DNA of 64,000 bases, taken from positions 496,001-560,000 of the forward strand of contig NZ_JARHUD010000001.1 of assembly GCF_029222965.1 (NCBI RefSeq). Reading direction: 5' to 3'. Positions 8,162 to 17,224 of this stretch are shown here, piece after piece (position 1 is the first letter of the stretch; each line of letters starts with the position of its first letter). The translations under genes were made by a program, and so were the position numbers. Source of the DNA: Aquibaculum arenosum. GTDB taxonomy: Bacteria; Pseudomonadota; Alphaproteobacteria; Kiloniellales; DSM-21159. The notes beneath the pieces are model-generated. The model did not search any database, was not told where the DNA came from, and saw nothing but the letters and a program-made list of their open reading frames with translations.

Positions 8162-10534
8162 TTACTCTTCACTGCTGCTGTCGGCGGCGGGAGTGAGCAC
8201 CAGGCGGCGGCGCTCCGCTTGTGCCGGGGCGACCAGTTGCACCGTTTCCCCGTCGCGCCAGGCTGCGGCCAGGTCGTCAAAGTGCCGCGAGAAGGGGTTG
8301 CCGCTCTGCCCCGGCAACAAGGAAAAGCGCGAGGCCTCGAGATCGGCGAGATCGAACACCGCCCGCAAGCCGGGGCCGTGGACCTGCCGGAAACGGCTGG
8401 CGGGATCACGGCTCGGGCTGGCACGATTGACGGTGTAGTCGTCGCCGCCGGTGGCAAGTTCCAATGCCAGAAGATCGCCCAGCAAGGGGATACGACCCAG
8501 GAGGAAGTGGGCGATGCGGACCTGATGGGGATCGCCCCAGCGCAGGGCGCGCAGTTCCTCGCCGTTGGTGACCTCCAGCCCGTCGAGCGCCTGCTGCAGC
8601 GTCTGTTCCAGCAGGGCCGAGCAGTCCGTGGCACGTGCCTGGCACCAGCTGCCGTCGTCGCGTTCCAGGATACCTTTCACGGCGCGCGGTTCCAGCCGCC
8701 GCAGTTCGCCATAGAGCGGACCGAGCTTGGGCGCGAAGAGGGCCTCGTGCAGGACATCGAGCCAGGCCCAGAGGATCAGGGGCTCCGGGCGACTCCAGTT
8801 CATGGTGCCGTCCCACGCGCCGAGCATGGCCCGGGCTTCAGCGCTCAGCGTATCGTCTGCTTCACCCGCCAGCAGGATGGGCAGCAGGTCGCGCGCCATA
8901 AGGGACACTTCGTCCATCTGCAAGGCGGCCATTGCTTCGGCATCGGCGTTCTCTGCTTCTTCCAGAACGGACTCTATCCGCTGCGCCCGATAGGGTTCCG
9001 GCCAGCGGGTGCCGAGCAGGTAGGGGTAGTCCGGCTCCACCGGCCGATTGTTGGCGTTGACCAGTCGCCCGCCCGGCGGATCGACGGTCTGTGGCAGGTC
9101 GGCGCGCGGGATGAAGCCGGTCCAGATCGCCTCGCGCTCGCTGCCCTCGACCGGAAGGGACCCATCGTAGCCGTCACGGATCGGGACGAGCGCCGGCGCA
9201 GAGAAGGCGATCTGTCCTTCGGTGGTGGCGAAGAAGATGTTCTGTTGCGGCGCGACGAAGCGGGCTGAGGCGGCTTCAAAGTCGGCCGGGGTGCGGGCCT
9301 GGTTCAGGCGCACGAGGCCATCAGCGGAGGTATCCTCCTCCTGTAGTGCGGGCCAGGCGAGGGTCAGGGCGACGTCGCGGCCCAGCACGTCGGCTTCGCC
9401 TTGGGAGACCACCGGGCCGAAACGGCCCTTGCGGAAGGTGACGACCTCGGTGTCGCTGCCGCGAACGGCAATCTCCTCCTCCCAGGTGTCGAAGGTCCTG
9501 GGGCCGTCCGGGGTCTGGTAGTGATTTGGGTCGCCCTCGACCAGGCGTTCGATCACCAGGTCCTGAGTATCGCTGTGGGTGGTGGTGAAGCCCCAGGCCG
9601 CGTGTCCGTTGTGCCCGATGACCACGCCCGGCACGCCGGGGGCGGTGGCGCCGGCCCAAACCCCCTCGGGCGTCTCCAGGCGCGCCAGATACCAGGTGCC
9701 GGGGGCGCTCAAACCAAGGTGTGGATCATTCGCCAGCAGGGGTGCGCCCGACTGCGTGTGCTCGCCCGAAAGCGCCCAAGCATTACTGGCGCCGCGGCGC
9801 GCCTGCCAGGCCTGCGGCAAGGCTTCGAGCAGGCTGGGTGGTGCGGCGGCGAGGCGCATGGCTTCGGTGAAGGTTGCGGGGGCGTCGGCCGGCTGTTCGG
9901 GGAAAAGCTCGGTCATCTCCTGCGCGCTCAGTCGGGTGGCCAGGCGGGCGTTCTGCAGTTCTTCGCGCCAGTTGCCGGAGAGCTGCAGTGCCATGAGCTT
10001 GCCCCAGAGCACCGAATGCCAGGGCTCCCAGGGCTCGGGCTTGCCAGCGAGCAGGAACTCGGGGGGCAGGGGGCCTGAGTGGCTGTCCAGGAAGCCGTTG
10101 ACCCCAGCCGCATAGCTTTCAAGCACCGCAAGCGTCTCGGGCTCGAGGTGCTCTATGGCAGCCTGAGACAGCCGCGCGAATTCGAGCTGCCGGAAGAGCC
10201 GGTCGCCGCGCATCCCCATACGGCCCACCACCTCGGCGATGCGGCCGGTGCCCAGGCGGCGCATCAACTCCATCTGGGCCAGGCGGTCTTGAGCGTGGGC
10301 ATAGCCCAACCCGTAGATCGCATCCGCATGGCTTTCGGCCCGGATGGTCACCAGCCCCTGAGCGTCGCGCAGGATTTCCACATCGCCCACGGGGCTTGCG
10401 ACCTGCACCTCGCCCTCGGTCTGGGGCAGGGAGCCGCGCAGCCAAAACAGCGTGCCGGCCAACACCAGGAGGCAGATCACCAGGAGCCCGCCCAGACCCA
10501 GGGCACTCCACTTCAGCAGGCGCAGAAAGATCAT
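8162..10534 (-). CDS. penicillin acylase family N-terminal-nucleophile hydrolase
   Basis: 790 residues with an N-terminal hydrophobic anchor or signal (about 10-32), then an alpha chain, linker and beta chain. The self-processing site is visible as RRGASNAWALSG; cleavage before the serine (S250) would expose the catalytic nucleophile. An oxyanion-type Asn lies in the VNANNRP segment. Family members hydrolyse amide bonds of penicillins, acyl-homoserine lactones and other N-acyl compounds after periplasmic maturation. The ATG at 10534 has a GGAAG site and begins directly at the anchor; a longer start 45 nt upstream is less likely. The substrate is unknown; quorum quenching is possible but unproven. 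Confidence 0.9.
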   Translation of the reverse strand: MIFLRLLKWSALGLGGLLVICLLVLAGTLFWLRGSLPQTEGEVQVASPVGDVEILRDAQGLVTIRAESHADAIYGLGYAHAQDRLAQMELMRRLGTGRIAEVVGRMGMRGDRLFRQLEFARLSQAAIEHLEPETLAVLESYAAGVNGFLDSHSGPLPPEFLLAGKPEPWEPWHSVLWGKLMALQLSGNWREELQNARLATRLSAQEMTELFPEQPADAPATFTEAMRLAAAPPSLLEALPQAWQARRGASNAWALSGEHTQSGAPLLANDPHLGLSAPGTWYLARLETPEGVWAGATAPGVPGVVIGHNGHAAWGFTTTHSDTQDLVIERLVEGDPNHYQTPDGPRTFDTWEEEIAVRGSDTEVVTFRKGRFGPVVSQGEADVLGRDVALTLAWPALQEEDTSADGLVRLNQARTPADFEAASARFVAPQQNIFFATTEGQIAFSAPALVPIRDGYDGSLPVEGSEREAIWTGFIPRADLPQTVDPPGGRLVNANNRPVEPDYPYLLGTRWPEPYRAQRIESVLEEAENADAEAMAALQMDEVSLMARDLLPILLAGEADDTLSAEARAMLGAWDGTMNWSRPEPLILWAWLDVLHEALFAPKLGPLYGELRRLEPRAVKGILERDDGSWCQARATDCSALLEQTLQQALDGLEVTNGEELRALRWGDPHQVRIAHFLLGRIPLLGDLLALELATGGDDYTVNRASPSRDPASRFRQVHGPGLRAVFDLADLEASRFSLLPGQSGNPFSRHFDDLAAAWRDGETVQLVAPAQAERRRLVLTPAADSSSEE

Positions 10535-10655
10535 CAGGGCTTCCGGCGAGAGGGATCGGCCAGCAGTCGATGCCGGCAACGGGTATCGCCGCCATGATAC
10601 AGCAGCCGGGATCCGGTTTCATGCAGAAGCGGCGCCGGTCGCCCGGACGTGGACC

Positions 10656-11099
10656 TTATGCGCCGCCAACCAGCAGGGACTGAAGGATTTCCCGCACCGC
10701 TTCGGGCAGCGGTGTGGAGCGTCCGGACTCCGAGTCGATGTGCACCGTCACCACCTCCGCTGTCGCCGCACAGCGTTCGCCCTGAAAGATGGCCTGGGTC
10801 AGTTCGTAGGAGCTGCGGCCCACCCGGGTGACGGCGGTGCCCACCTCCACCTTGCCCGGGTAGTGCAGCGTTGCGTGATAGCTCGCCGAGAACTTGACCA
10901 GGGCAAAGCCGGTCAGCACGCCGCTGGGCAGGGCGGTCATGTGGCGCTGACGCAGGTCGACCCGCCCGTCCTCGAAGAACTGGTTTATGGCGCCGTTGTT
11001 GACGTGGTTGTTGGGGTCGATGTCCGCATAGCGGATCGTGACCTCGGTCCAGTCCCGGTAGAGGGTGCGATCGGTAGGGTCGAATGCCTTGCCGCTCAT
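10656..11099 (-). CDS. acyl-CoA thioesterase (4HBT / YbgC-like)
   Basis: A 147-residue single hot-dog domain. The catalytic Asp region reads YADIDPNNHVNN, the pattern of the 4-hydroxybenzoyl-CoA thioesterase/YbgC group in which the Asp (D25 or D27) acts near the helix. It should hydrolyse acyl-CoA thioesters in the cytoplasm. It begins 17 nt after the stop of the aldehyde dehydrogenase on the same strand, which suggests that acyl-CoA made in this operon can be released as free acid. Confidence 0.88.
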   Translation of the reverse strand: MSGKAFDPTDRTLYRDWTEVTIRYADIDPNNHVNNGAINQFFEDGRVDLRQRHMTALPSGVLTGFALVKFSASYHATLHYPGKVEVGTAVTRVGRSSYELTQAIFQGERCAATAEVVTVHIDSESGRSTPLPEAVREILQSLLVGGA

Positions 11100-11116
11100 G
11101 TGGTGCTGCCGGCCCC

Positions 11117-12595
11117 TCAGGTCATGTTGATGATGGCGGTCTTCTTGTGGGTGAAGTGCTCGAGCATGGCTTCGAGGGATGCCTCCTTGCCCAGCCCGGA
11201 CTGCTTGATGCCGCCGTAGGAGAGGTTTGGCTGCACCACCAGGTTCTGGTTCACCTGTACGAAGCCGGCCTCCAGGCGGCGCACGCCTTCCATGGCGGTC
11301 TTGAGATCGCGCGTCCAGATCGTCGCAGCCAGGCCATACTCGCTGTCATTCGCCTTGTCGATCACCTCGTCCAGGGTCGAGAAGCGTTGGATGGCAGTCA
11401 CAGGCCCGAAGATCTCTTCGCTGATGACGCGGCTGTCTTCGGGCAGGTCGGTGAAGATCACCGGCCGGACGAAGTAGCCCTTGGCCAGTTTGCCGTCGCC
11501 CGGCAGGGAGGAGCCTTCGTGTGCCGTGCCGCCGTCGGCCTTGCCTTGCGTGATGTAGCCCAGCACGCGCTCGTACTGCTGCTCGCTGACGATGGTGCCG
11601 ATATCCGTCTTCTCGTCCAGCGGATCGCCCATCACCATGGCGTCCACCTTGGCCTTCAGGGCCTCGATGAAGGCGTCGTGCAGGCTCTCATGGACATAGA
11701 TCCGGCTGGCCGCCGTGCAGGACTGACCCTGCCGGGTGAAGCGCACGCCGGAGACGGCCCCGGCGACGGCGCGCTCCAGGTCGGCATCGCCCATGACGAT
11801 CATCGGCGACTTGCCGCCGAGCTCCAGCGTGACCGGCATCAGCTTTTCGGCCGCGCCGCGATAGATAATCTTGCCGGTCTCAACCGAACCGGTGAAGGTC
11901 ACCTTGCCGACGTCGGGATGCTCGACCAGCGGCGCGCCGCACTCCGGGCCGAAACCGGAGAGGATGTTAAACACACCCGGCGGCAGCACCTCGTTCATGA
12001 TCTCGCAGACGCGCAGCACCGCGAAGGGTGCTTCTTCGGCCGACTTCACCACGACCGTGTTGCCGGCCACCATGGCCGGCGCGATCTTGAAGGCCATGAG
12101 CATCATCGGGACGTTCCAGGGGATGATCGCCCCGACCACACCGATGGGCTCGCGCAGGGTCACGGTCAGCATGTCCGGATTGAAAGGCACGCTCTCGCCC
12201 TTCAACTCGGAGGCCAGGCCGCCATAGAAGGTGAAGGCGTCGGCCACCACGCTCGCCTCGACCCGGCTTTCGGTGCGCAGCGCTTTGCCGGTTTCCAGGG
12301 CCACGAGACGTGCCAGCTCCTCCTTGTGCGCCTCGATGCGCCGGCCACATTCCGTCACCAGCTTGCCGCGCTCGCGCGCGGGCAGGGCGGCCCAGGCCTT
12401 CTGGGCCTTCTTCGCTGCCGCCACCGCGGCATCGACGTCCGCCTTCTCGCCGAAGGCAGCCTTTCCGATGACCTCCAGCGTGGCCGGATAGATCACGTCG
12501 AAGGTCTTGCCGGACTGCGACGGGACAAAAGCGCCGTCGATCAGATGTTTGCCGGACAGATCTTGTGCCAGCTCGAAAGGATCCTGTTCAGCCAT
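11117..12595 (-). CDS. NAD(P)-dependent aldehyde dehydrogenase
   Basis: 492 residues, full length for the family. Recognisable motifs are the cofactor-binding IIPWNVPMM segment near 150, the glutamate-containing [11 protein letters not shown] (about 257) and the nucleophilic cysteine in FTRQGQSCTAAS (about 293). It oxidises an aldehyde to its acid. It lies 29 bp after the malonyl-CoA synthetase and before a thioesterase. One reading is that it supplies malonate from malonic semialdehyde for the synthetase; this is inference, as ALDH substrates are not readable from motifs. Confidence 0.9.
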   Translation of the reverse strand: MAEQDPFELAQDLSGKHLIDGAFVPSQSGKTFDVIYPATLEVIGKAAFGEKADVDAAVAAAKKAQKAWAALPARERGKLVTECGRRIEAHKEELARLVALETGKALRTESRVEASVVADAFTFYGGLASELKGESVPFNPDMLTVTLREPIGVVGAIIPWNVPMMLMAFKIAPAMVAGNTVVVKSAEEAPFAVLRVCEIMNEVLPPGVFNILSGFGPECGAPLVEHPDVGKVTFTGSVETGKIIYRGAAEKLMPVTLELGGKSPMIVMGDADLERAVAGAVSGVRFTRQGQSCTAASRIYVHESLHDAFIEALKAKVDAMVMGDPLDEKTDIGTIVSEQQYERVLGYITQGKADGGTAHEGSSLPGDGKLAKGYFVRPVIFTDLPEDSRVISEEIFGPVTAIQRFSTLDEVIDKANDSEYGLAATIWTRDLKTAMEGVRRLEAGFVQVNQNLVVQPNLSYGGIKQSGLGKEASLEAMLEHFTHKKTAIINMT

Positions 12596-12614
12596 GGCTC
12601 GTATCTCCCTGTCA

Positions 12615-12634
12615 CACCGCCCAATCAGGCGGTG
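12615..12634 (-). promoter_or_regulatory. hairpin overlapping the synthetase stop codon, upstream of the ALDH start
   Basis: CACCGCC (12615-12621) pairs perfectly with GGCGGTG (12628-12634). The stem contains the last codons and stop of the malonyl-CoA synthetase and ends a few bases before the GGGAG ribosome site of the ALDH gene. It could tune translation of the downstream gene; no T-run follows, so it is not a terminator. Confidence 0.3.
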
Positions 12635-14142
12635 AAGCTGTCTTTGTAGGTTTCGCGCAACTGCGCCTTTTGCACCTTGCCCATGGTGTTACGCGGCAGT
12701 TCGTCGACGAAGAACACCCGCTTGGGTACCTTGAAGCTGGCGAGGGCTTCCTTTGTGGCCTCGATGATGGCGTTCTCGTCGGTGGAATCGAGCGCGCTGC
12801 GCTTGACCACCGCAGTCACGGCCTCGCCGAAATCCGGATGTGCCAGGCCGATGACCGCGCTCTCCACCACGCCGGGCAGCGCGTCGATCACCAGCTCGAT
12901 CTCTTTGGGATAGACATTATAGCCGCCGGAGATGATCAGATCCTTTGCGCGGCCGACGATGTGCACGTAGCCCTCGGCGTCGATCTTGGAGATGTCGCCG
13001 GTGATGAAGAAGCCATCCGCGCGGAACTCTTCAGCCGTTTTCTCGGGCATACGCCAGTAGCCTTTGAAAATGTTGGGACCTTTGGCTTCCAGCACGCCAA
13101 TCTCATCGCGGCCGAGAATTTTGCCGCTGTCGTCGGCGACACGCACCTCGACCTCGGGCAGGGGAAAACCGACCGTGCCGGCGCGGCGCTCGCCCTCATA
13201 GGGGTTGGAGGTGATCATGCCGGCCTCGGTCATGCCATAGCGCTCCAGGATGCGCTGGCCGGTGCGCTCCTCGAAGCTGGTGAAGGTCTCCTCAAGCAGG
13301 GGCGCCGAGCCCGAGATGAACAGCCGCATGTGCGCGGCAAGTTCACGGGTGAAACCCGCGTGCTGCAACAGGCGGACGTAGAAGGTTGGAACCCCCATCA
13401 TCAGCGTCGCCTTGGGTAGCAGGCGCACCACCTCGTCCGCGTCGAAGCGCGGCAGGAAGATCATGGAGCTGCCGTTGGCCAGGGTGGTGTTGGTGGCGAC
13501 GAAAAGCCCATGCACGTGGAAAATCGGCAAGGCGTGCAGCAGCACGTCTCCCTCGCGGAAGCCCCAGATGTCGTGCAGGGCGAAGGCGTTGGAGGAGAGG
13601 TTGCGGTGCGTCAGCATCGCGCCCTTGGATCGCCCGGTGGTGCCGGAGGTGTAGAGAATGGCGGCGAGATCGTCATCGCTGCGCGGCTCGACCTCGGGGT
13701 CGGGCGCAAGCGCCATGGCCGCTTCGGTCAAGCTGCCGCCGCCGTCGGAATCGAGGGTGTGAACATGGGCTACGCCGGCGGCCTGTGCGATCTCTCGAAT
13801 CTCCGCCAGGCTTTCGGGGCGGCAGACTACGAGCGCCGGCTCCGCATCCTTCAGGAAGTAGGAGACCTCTGCCTTCTTATAGGCAGTATTGAGCGGCAGG
13901 TAGACCGCGCCCGCCTGGATGCAGCCGAGGTAGAAATAAAGCGCGTTCGGCGACTTTTCGGTCTGGACGGCGACCCGGTCGCCCGGCTTGACGTCCAGCT
14001 GGCGCAGAAGTGCGGCATAACGCCCCGCCATGGCTTCCAGATGGGCGTAAGCGTGCTGCTGGCCGTCGGCCAACTCCAGGACCGGAGCGCTGCGATCGGC
14101 GGGAAAACGATCCGAAAGAAGGGCATAGAGGTTGCGGTTCAT
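12625..14142 (-). CDS. matB: malonyl-CoA synthetase (malonate-CoA ligase)
   Basis: A 505-residue acyl-adenylate-forming enzyme. The ATP loop YTSGTTGRSKG is at 164-174, and the C-terminal hinge and catalytic region carries GYVHIVGRAKDLIISGGYNVYP. The N-terminal MNRNLYALL start and overall pattern match MatB, which converts malonate, CoA and ATP to malonyl-CoA. The divergent malonyl-CoA decarboxylase 176 bp away supports the assignment strongly. The ATG at 14142 has a GGGGA site 9 nt upstream; a TTG two codons earlier is possible. Confidence 0.92.
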   Translation of the reverse strand: MNRNLYALLSDRFPADRSAPVLELADGQQHAYAHLEAMAGRYAALLRQLDVKPGDRVAVQTEKSPNALYFYLGCIQAGAVYLPLNTAYKKAEVSYFLKDAEPALVVCRPESLAEIREIAQAAGVAHVHTLDSDGGGSLTEAAMALAPDPEVEPRSDDDLAAILYTSGTTGRSKGAMLTHRNLSSNAFALHDIWGFREGDVLLHALPIFHVHGLFVATNTTLANGSSMIFLPRFDADEVVRLLPKATLMMGVPTFYVRLLQHAGFTRELAAHMRLFISGSAPLLEETFTSFEERTGQRILERYGMTEAGMITSNPYEGERRAGTVGFPLPEVEVRVADDSGKILGRDEIGVLEAKGPNIFKGYWRMPEKTAEEFRADGFFITGDISKIDAEGYVHIVGRAKDLIISGGYNVYPKEIELVIDALPGVVESAVIGLAHPDFGEAVTAVVKRSALDSTDENAIIEATKEALASFKVPKRVFFVDELPRNTMGKVQKAQLRETYKDSFTA

Positions 14143-14318
14143 GCTCAAGGGTCCCCAGAACGCGTCTGTTTGCTTTTTTGGTCAGGCCGCCGGATCGGCG
14201 AGGCTTCATATCAGTCAGTAAGGAATATGTCACTTTACCTGCATTGCACGTGCCAGCGCGGGCAGGCTATCACCTCTCAGGCGGCGAAAGCGCGCCGCAA
14301 TCCGGATGTGGGATTGGC
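14143..14318. promoter_or_regulatory. divergent promoter region of the malonate genes
   Basis: These 176 bp separate the malonyl-CoA synthetase (leftward) from the decarboxylase (rightward), so promoters for both must lie here. It is locally AT-richer than the flanking genes around 14205-14240 and contains a T-run near 14173. No regulator gene is adjacent and no clear palindrome was found. Confidence 0.4.
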
Positions 14319-15779
14319 ATGAGCGAACAGGAGTCTCCTTCACTTTTCGATCGCGCGCTGTCGAATCTTTCGGCCAGTTGGCGCGAGATTTCCGTTTCGG
14401 CGGCACGCACGGTCGGTTTTTCGGTCTCCGACGAAGCCGTTGCCGACGCGGGGCGCCTGCAAACGCAGATGCGCGAATGCCTGGAGGCCCGCGGCGGCGA
14501 GGTTTCGGCGCGCGTGCGCGCTGCTTCACTTGGCCGAGCCTATCTGCAGCTCGATACGCCGGGCCGGGCGCTGTTCCTGGAGATTTTGGCCCGTGATTTC
14601 GCCGTCGAGGAGGCGGCAGTCGCAGAGGCAATTGCCGACTATCAAGCGCAGGAGGACGAGCAGGGTCGCATCGCCGCCGGCTTGCGGTTGCGTGAGGTGT
14701 TGGAGCCACCGCGGGTGCGTTTGCTGCGCCAGTTCAATAGCTTGCCCGAGGGCGTGAAGTTTCTGGTAGACATGCGCGCAGACCTGCTGCCCCTGTTGGA
14801 CCGCAGTCCTCACCTTAGAGCGCTCGATCAGGATCTGCAGGACTTGCTGACCTCTTGGTTCGATACCGGCTTTATCGATCTCAGGCGCATAACCTGGGAC
14901 TCCAGCGCCGCGCTGCTGGAGAAGCTTATTGCCTATGAGGCGGTGCATGAGATCCGCTCCTGGGACGACCTACGCAATCGGCTGGACTCCGACCGGCGCT
15001 GCTATGCTCTGTTCCACCCGCGCATGCCCAACGAGCCCCTGGCCTTCGTCGAGGTGGCGCTGGTGGAGGGCATTGCCGGAAACGTTCAGGATCTGTTGGA
15101 CGAAAAGGCACCCGCGGCCGATCCGGCCAAAGCTGATAGCGCGATCTTCTATTCCATCTCGAACACGCAACGCGGCCTGCGCGGCATCACCTTCGGCGAC
15201 TTCCTCATCAAGATGGTGGTGCGCGAACTCAGTCAGGACCTGCCAAGGATCAAGACCTTCGCTACGCTTTCCCCGGTGCCGGGCCTGCGTGTCTGGCTGG
15301 AAGGGGTGGACGGTGAGAGCTTAGACCGTTTCCTGGGCAACGATGAGCGATCCACCATCCGGAAGTTGGGGCAGTCCGAAGATACGGCGGAAGCCCTGAA
15401 GAACCTGCTTGCCCGCGAGAACTGGCACCGCCACGCAAAGGTGGCCGAAAGCCTCAAGGACCCGCTGCTGCGCTTGGCTGCCCGCTACTTCATGGAAAAG
15501 CGCGGCAACGGGCAGCCAATTGATCCCGTGGCGCGCTTCCATCTGCGCAACGGGGCTCGCCTGGAGCGGATCAACTGGCTGGGCGACACCTCGGCCAAGG
15601 GATTGAGGCAATCGGCGGGCATCATGGTCAACTACCGCTATTTGCTCGACGACATCGAGAAGAACCACGAGGCCTACATGGCCAAGGGCACGGTCGCTGT
15701 GAGTTCGGATGTGCGCAGCCTCATGCGCCGGGTGCGCGACAGTGGTGGCGGCACACTCCGGCGCTTGGGGCTTGGCTGA
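14319..15779 (+). CDS. malonyl-CoA decarboxylase
   Basis: A 486-residue single-chain malonyl-CoA decarboxylase with an N-terminal helical domain (about 1-170) and a C-terminal GNAT-like catalytic domain. The catalytic serine region is FYSISNTQRGLRGI (S279/S281) and the catalytic histidine is H408 in FHLRNGA. It converts malonyl-CoA to acetyl-CoA and CO2. With the divergent synthetase it allows growth on malonate. The ATG at 14319 gives the family N-terminus; the upstream open frame lacks a ribosome site. Confidence 0.95.
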   Translation: MSEQESPSLFDRALSNLSASWREISVSAARTVGFSVSDEAVADAGRLQTQMRECLEARGGEVSARVRAASLGRAYLQLDTPGRALFLEILARDFAVEEAAVAEAIADYQAQEDEQGRIAAGLRLREVLEPPRVRLLRQFNSLPEGVKFLVDMRADLLPLLDRSPHLRALDQDLQDLLTSWFDTGFIDLRRITWDSSAALLEKLIAYEAVHEIRSWDDLRNRLDSDRRCYALFHPRMPNEPLAFVEVALVEGIAGNVQDLLDEKAPAADPAKADSAIFYSISNTQRGLRGITFGDFLIKMVVRELSQDLPRIKTFATLSPVPGLRVWLEGVDGESLDRFLGNDERSTIRKLGQSEDTAEALKNLLARENWHRHAKVAESLKDPLLRLAARYFMEKRGNGQPIDPVARFHLRNGARLERINWLGDTSAKGLRQSAGIMVNYRYLLDDIEKNHEAYMAKGTVAVSSDVRSLMRRVRDSGGGTLRRLGLG

Positions 15780-15787
15780 GTAAGATC

Positions 15788-16231
15788 TCAGGGCGTGGCT
15801 TCGACCTGCGCTTTCATGCTGACCGGGTCGAAGGGCAACGAGAAGTGATCGTGGATGATGCGCCAGCCTGCCGGCGTCCGGCGGGCGGTCAGTGACATGC
15901 GCACCCAGCCGGATTGCGGATTTCCTTCGGCATCGGCGCCGACACAGTTTGCGAGGCAGTGCGCCATCAGGAGGTCACCGCTGGCCTGCACGCTGAGAGC
16001 ATGCGGCTCGAAGGACATGTTGCTGCACATCTCCATGCAAGTCTTCCAATGCGCCAGGTAGGCCTCCCGGCCGGAAATTTGTAACGGACCGATCGCGTCG
16101 AAAGCCACGACGGCCTCATCGTAGTGGGCGGCGATGGCATCCAAGTCTGAGCTGTTGATGGCCTGGAGGCAGTCTGCAACGAAACGCTCGGCGTCGCTTT
16201 GGAGGTCGAGATTGGTGACGGTTGTATCCAT
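15788..16231 (-). CDS. SnoaL/DUF4440-like NTF2-fold protein
   Basis: A 147-residue NTF2-like single domain. The pattern is an N-terminal helix (DAERFVADCLQAINSSDLDAIAAHYDE), a central GREAYLAHW segment and the C-terminal strand pair GWRIIHDHFSLPFD, where the histidines could line the cavity. This matches the calcium/calmodulin-kinase-association-like or ketosteroid-isomerase-like group. Function in such small proteins is usually not predictable. It is convergent with the decarboxylase (8-bp gap) and divergent from the alpha/beta hydrolase. The ATG at 16231 gives the natural domain start. Confidence 0.75.
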   Translation of the reverse strand: MDTTVTNLDLQSDAERFVADCLQAINSSDLDAIAAHYDEAVVAFDAIGPLQISGREAYLAHWKTCMEMCSNMSFEPHALSVQASGDLLMAHCLANCVGADAEGNPQSGWVRMSLTARRTPAGWRIIHDHFSLPFDPVSMKAQVEATP

Positions 16232-16264
16232 GATGTTTGGCCCTGTTGGTGGATGGCTAATCAA

Positions 16265-16276
16265 GTTGATATCAAC
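16265..16276. promoter_or_regulatory. perfect 12-bp palindrome GTTGATATCAAC
   Basis: A perfect dyad in the 135-bp divergent gap, 33 bp upstream of the NTF2-like start and 91 bp upstream of the hydrolase start. It sits in an AT-rich patch and could be an operator for a dimeric repressor. No regulator gene is adjacent. Confidence 0.4.
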
Positions 16277-16366
16277 GTATAGAATCCCGGTCAAGAGGGC
16301 TCGCGTCGGCAATGGCCATCTGCTAACCGATGGAGCCAGGCGCACAGAAGGAGGAAGCGTGCAGCC

Positions 16367-17224
16367 ATGCAGCAGTCGGCAAAACTCCGCCATTTTCGAG
16401 GCTTGTCTCTCAGTGGTTTTCACCGCGTCGCCTATCGGGAATGGGGGGCGGCGGACGCCAAGCGGACGCTGATTTGCGTCCATGGGCTGACCCGAAACGG
16501 CCGCGACTTCGATGAACTGGCTGCCGCTGCGGCCGCACGGGGGTGGCGCGTGGTCTGTCCCGATGTGGTGGGCCGCGGTGACAGCGAGCCGCTGGCCGAC
16601 CCAAGCGGCTATGCCTTCCCGCAGTATCTGCAGGACATGAATGCCCTGCTCGCGCGCCTCGACGTGGAGGAAGTGGACTGGGTGGGGACCTCCATGGGGG
16701 GCCTCATCGGCATGTTTCTCGCGGCGATTCCGGGCACGCCGCTGCGCCGCCTGATGATGAACGACATCGGCCCCTTCCTGCCCGCTGAGGCCCTGTCACG
16801 GCTTTCGCAGCAAGTCGGGGAGCAGCCGTCCTGGCCTGACTACAAGTCGGCCTATGCCGACCTTCGGGCCGCCTACGTCGGTTTCGGTCCGCTCACCGAG
16901 GCGCAGTGGCAGCGGCTGGTGGAAAGATCCCTCACAGCCGAGGGGAAGGGGTGGCGCCGCAACTACGATCCGGCTATCGGCAAGGCCTTTGCCGGTAGCC
17001 TGGAGGGTGATGTGGACCTCTGGCCCTTCTGGGATCAGTTGCGCCTGCCCGTTCTGGTCTATCGTGGCGCCCAGTCGGAGTTGCTCACCCCGGAGACCGC
17101 CCGGGAGATGAGCGAACGCGGGCCGCGGGCGCAGGTGGTGGAGATTGCCGGAAGCGGCCACGCTCCGGCGCTGATGAGCGACCAGCAGATCAGCCCGATT
17201 CTGGACTGGCTGAGTAGCAACTAG
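16367..17224 (+). CDS. alpha/beta hydrolase
   Basis: A 285-residue alpha/beta-hydrolase. The oxyanion HG motif is in CVHGLTRNGRDF (about 43), the nucleophile elbow is GTSMGG (about 107) and the catalytic His lies in AGSGHAPAL near the C-terminus. The usual acid motif GxxSDLL appears as GAQSELLTP, so Asp is replaced by Glu if the alignment is right. It probably hydrolyses an ester or lactone. An AAGGAGGAAG site lies 9 nt before the ATG. The following gene overlaps its stop by one base, so both are co-translated. Confidence 0.88.
   Translation: MQQSAKLRHFRGLSLSGFHRVAYREWGAADAKRTLICVHGLTRNGRDFDELAAAAAARGWRVVCPDVVGRGDSEPLADPSGYAFPQYLQDMNALLARLDVEEVDWVGTSMGGLIGMFLAAIPGTPLRRLMMNDIGPFLPAEALSRLSQQVGEQPSWPDYKSAYADLRAAYVGFGPLTEAQWQRLVERSLTAEGKGWRRNYDPAIGKAFAGSLEGDVDLWPFWDQLRLPVLVYRGAQSELLTPETAREMSERGPRAQVVEIAGSGHAPALMSDQQISPILDWLSSN

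Noticed and set aside
8162-10579. Upstream start for the penicillin-acylase-family protein
   Set aside because: The extra 15 residues precede the membrane anchor without a ribosome site, whereas the ATG at 10534 has one and starts at the anchor.
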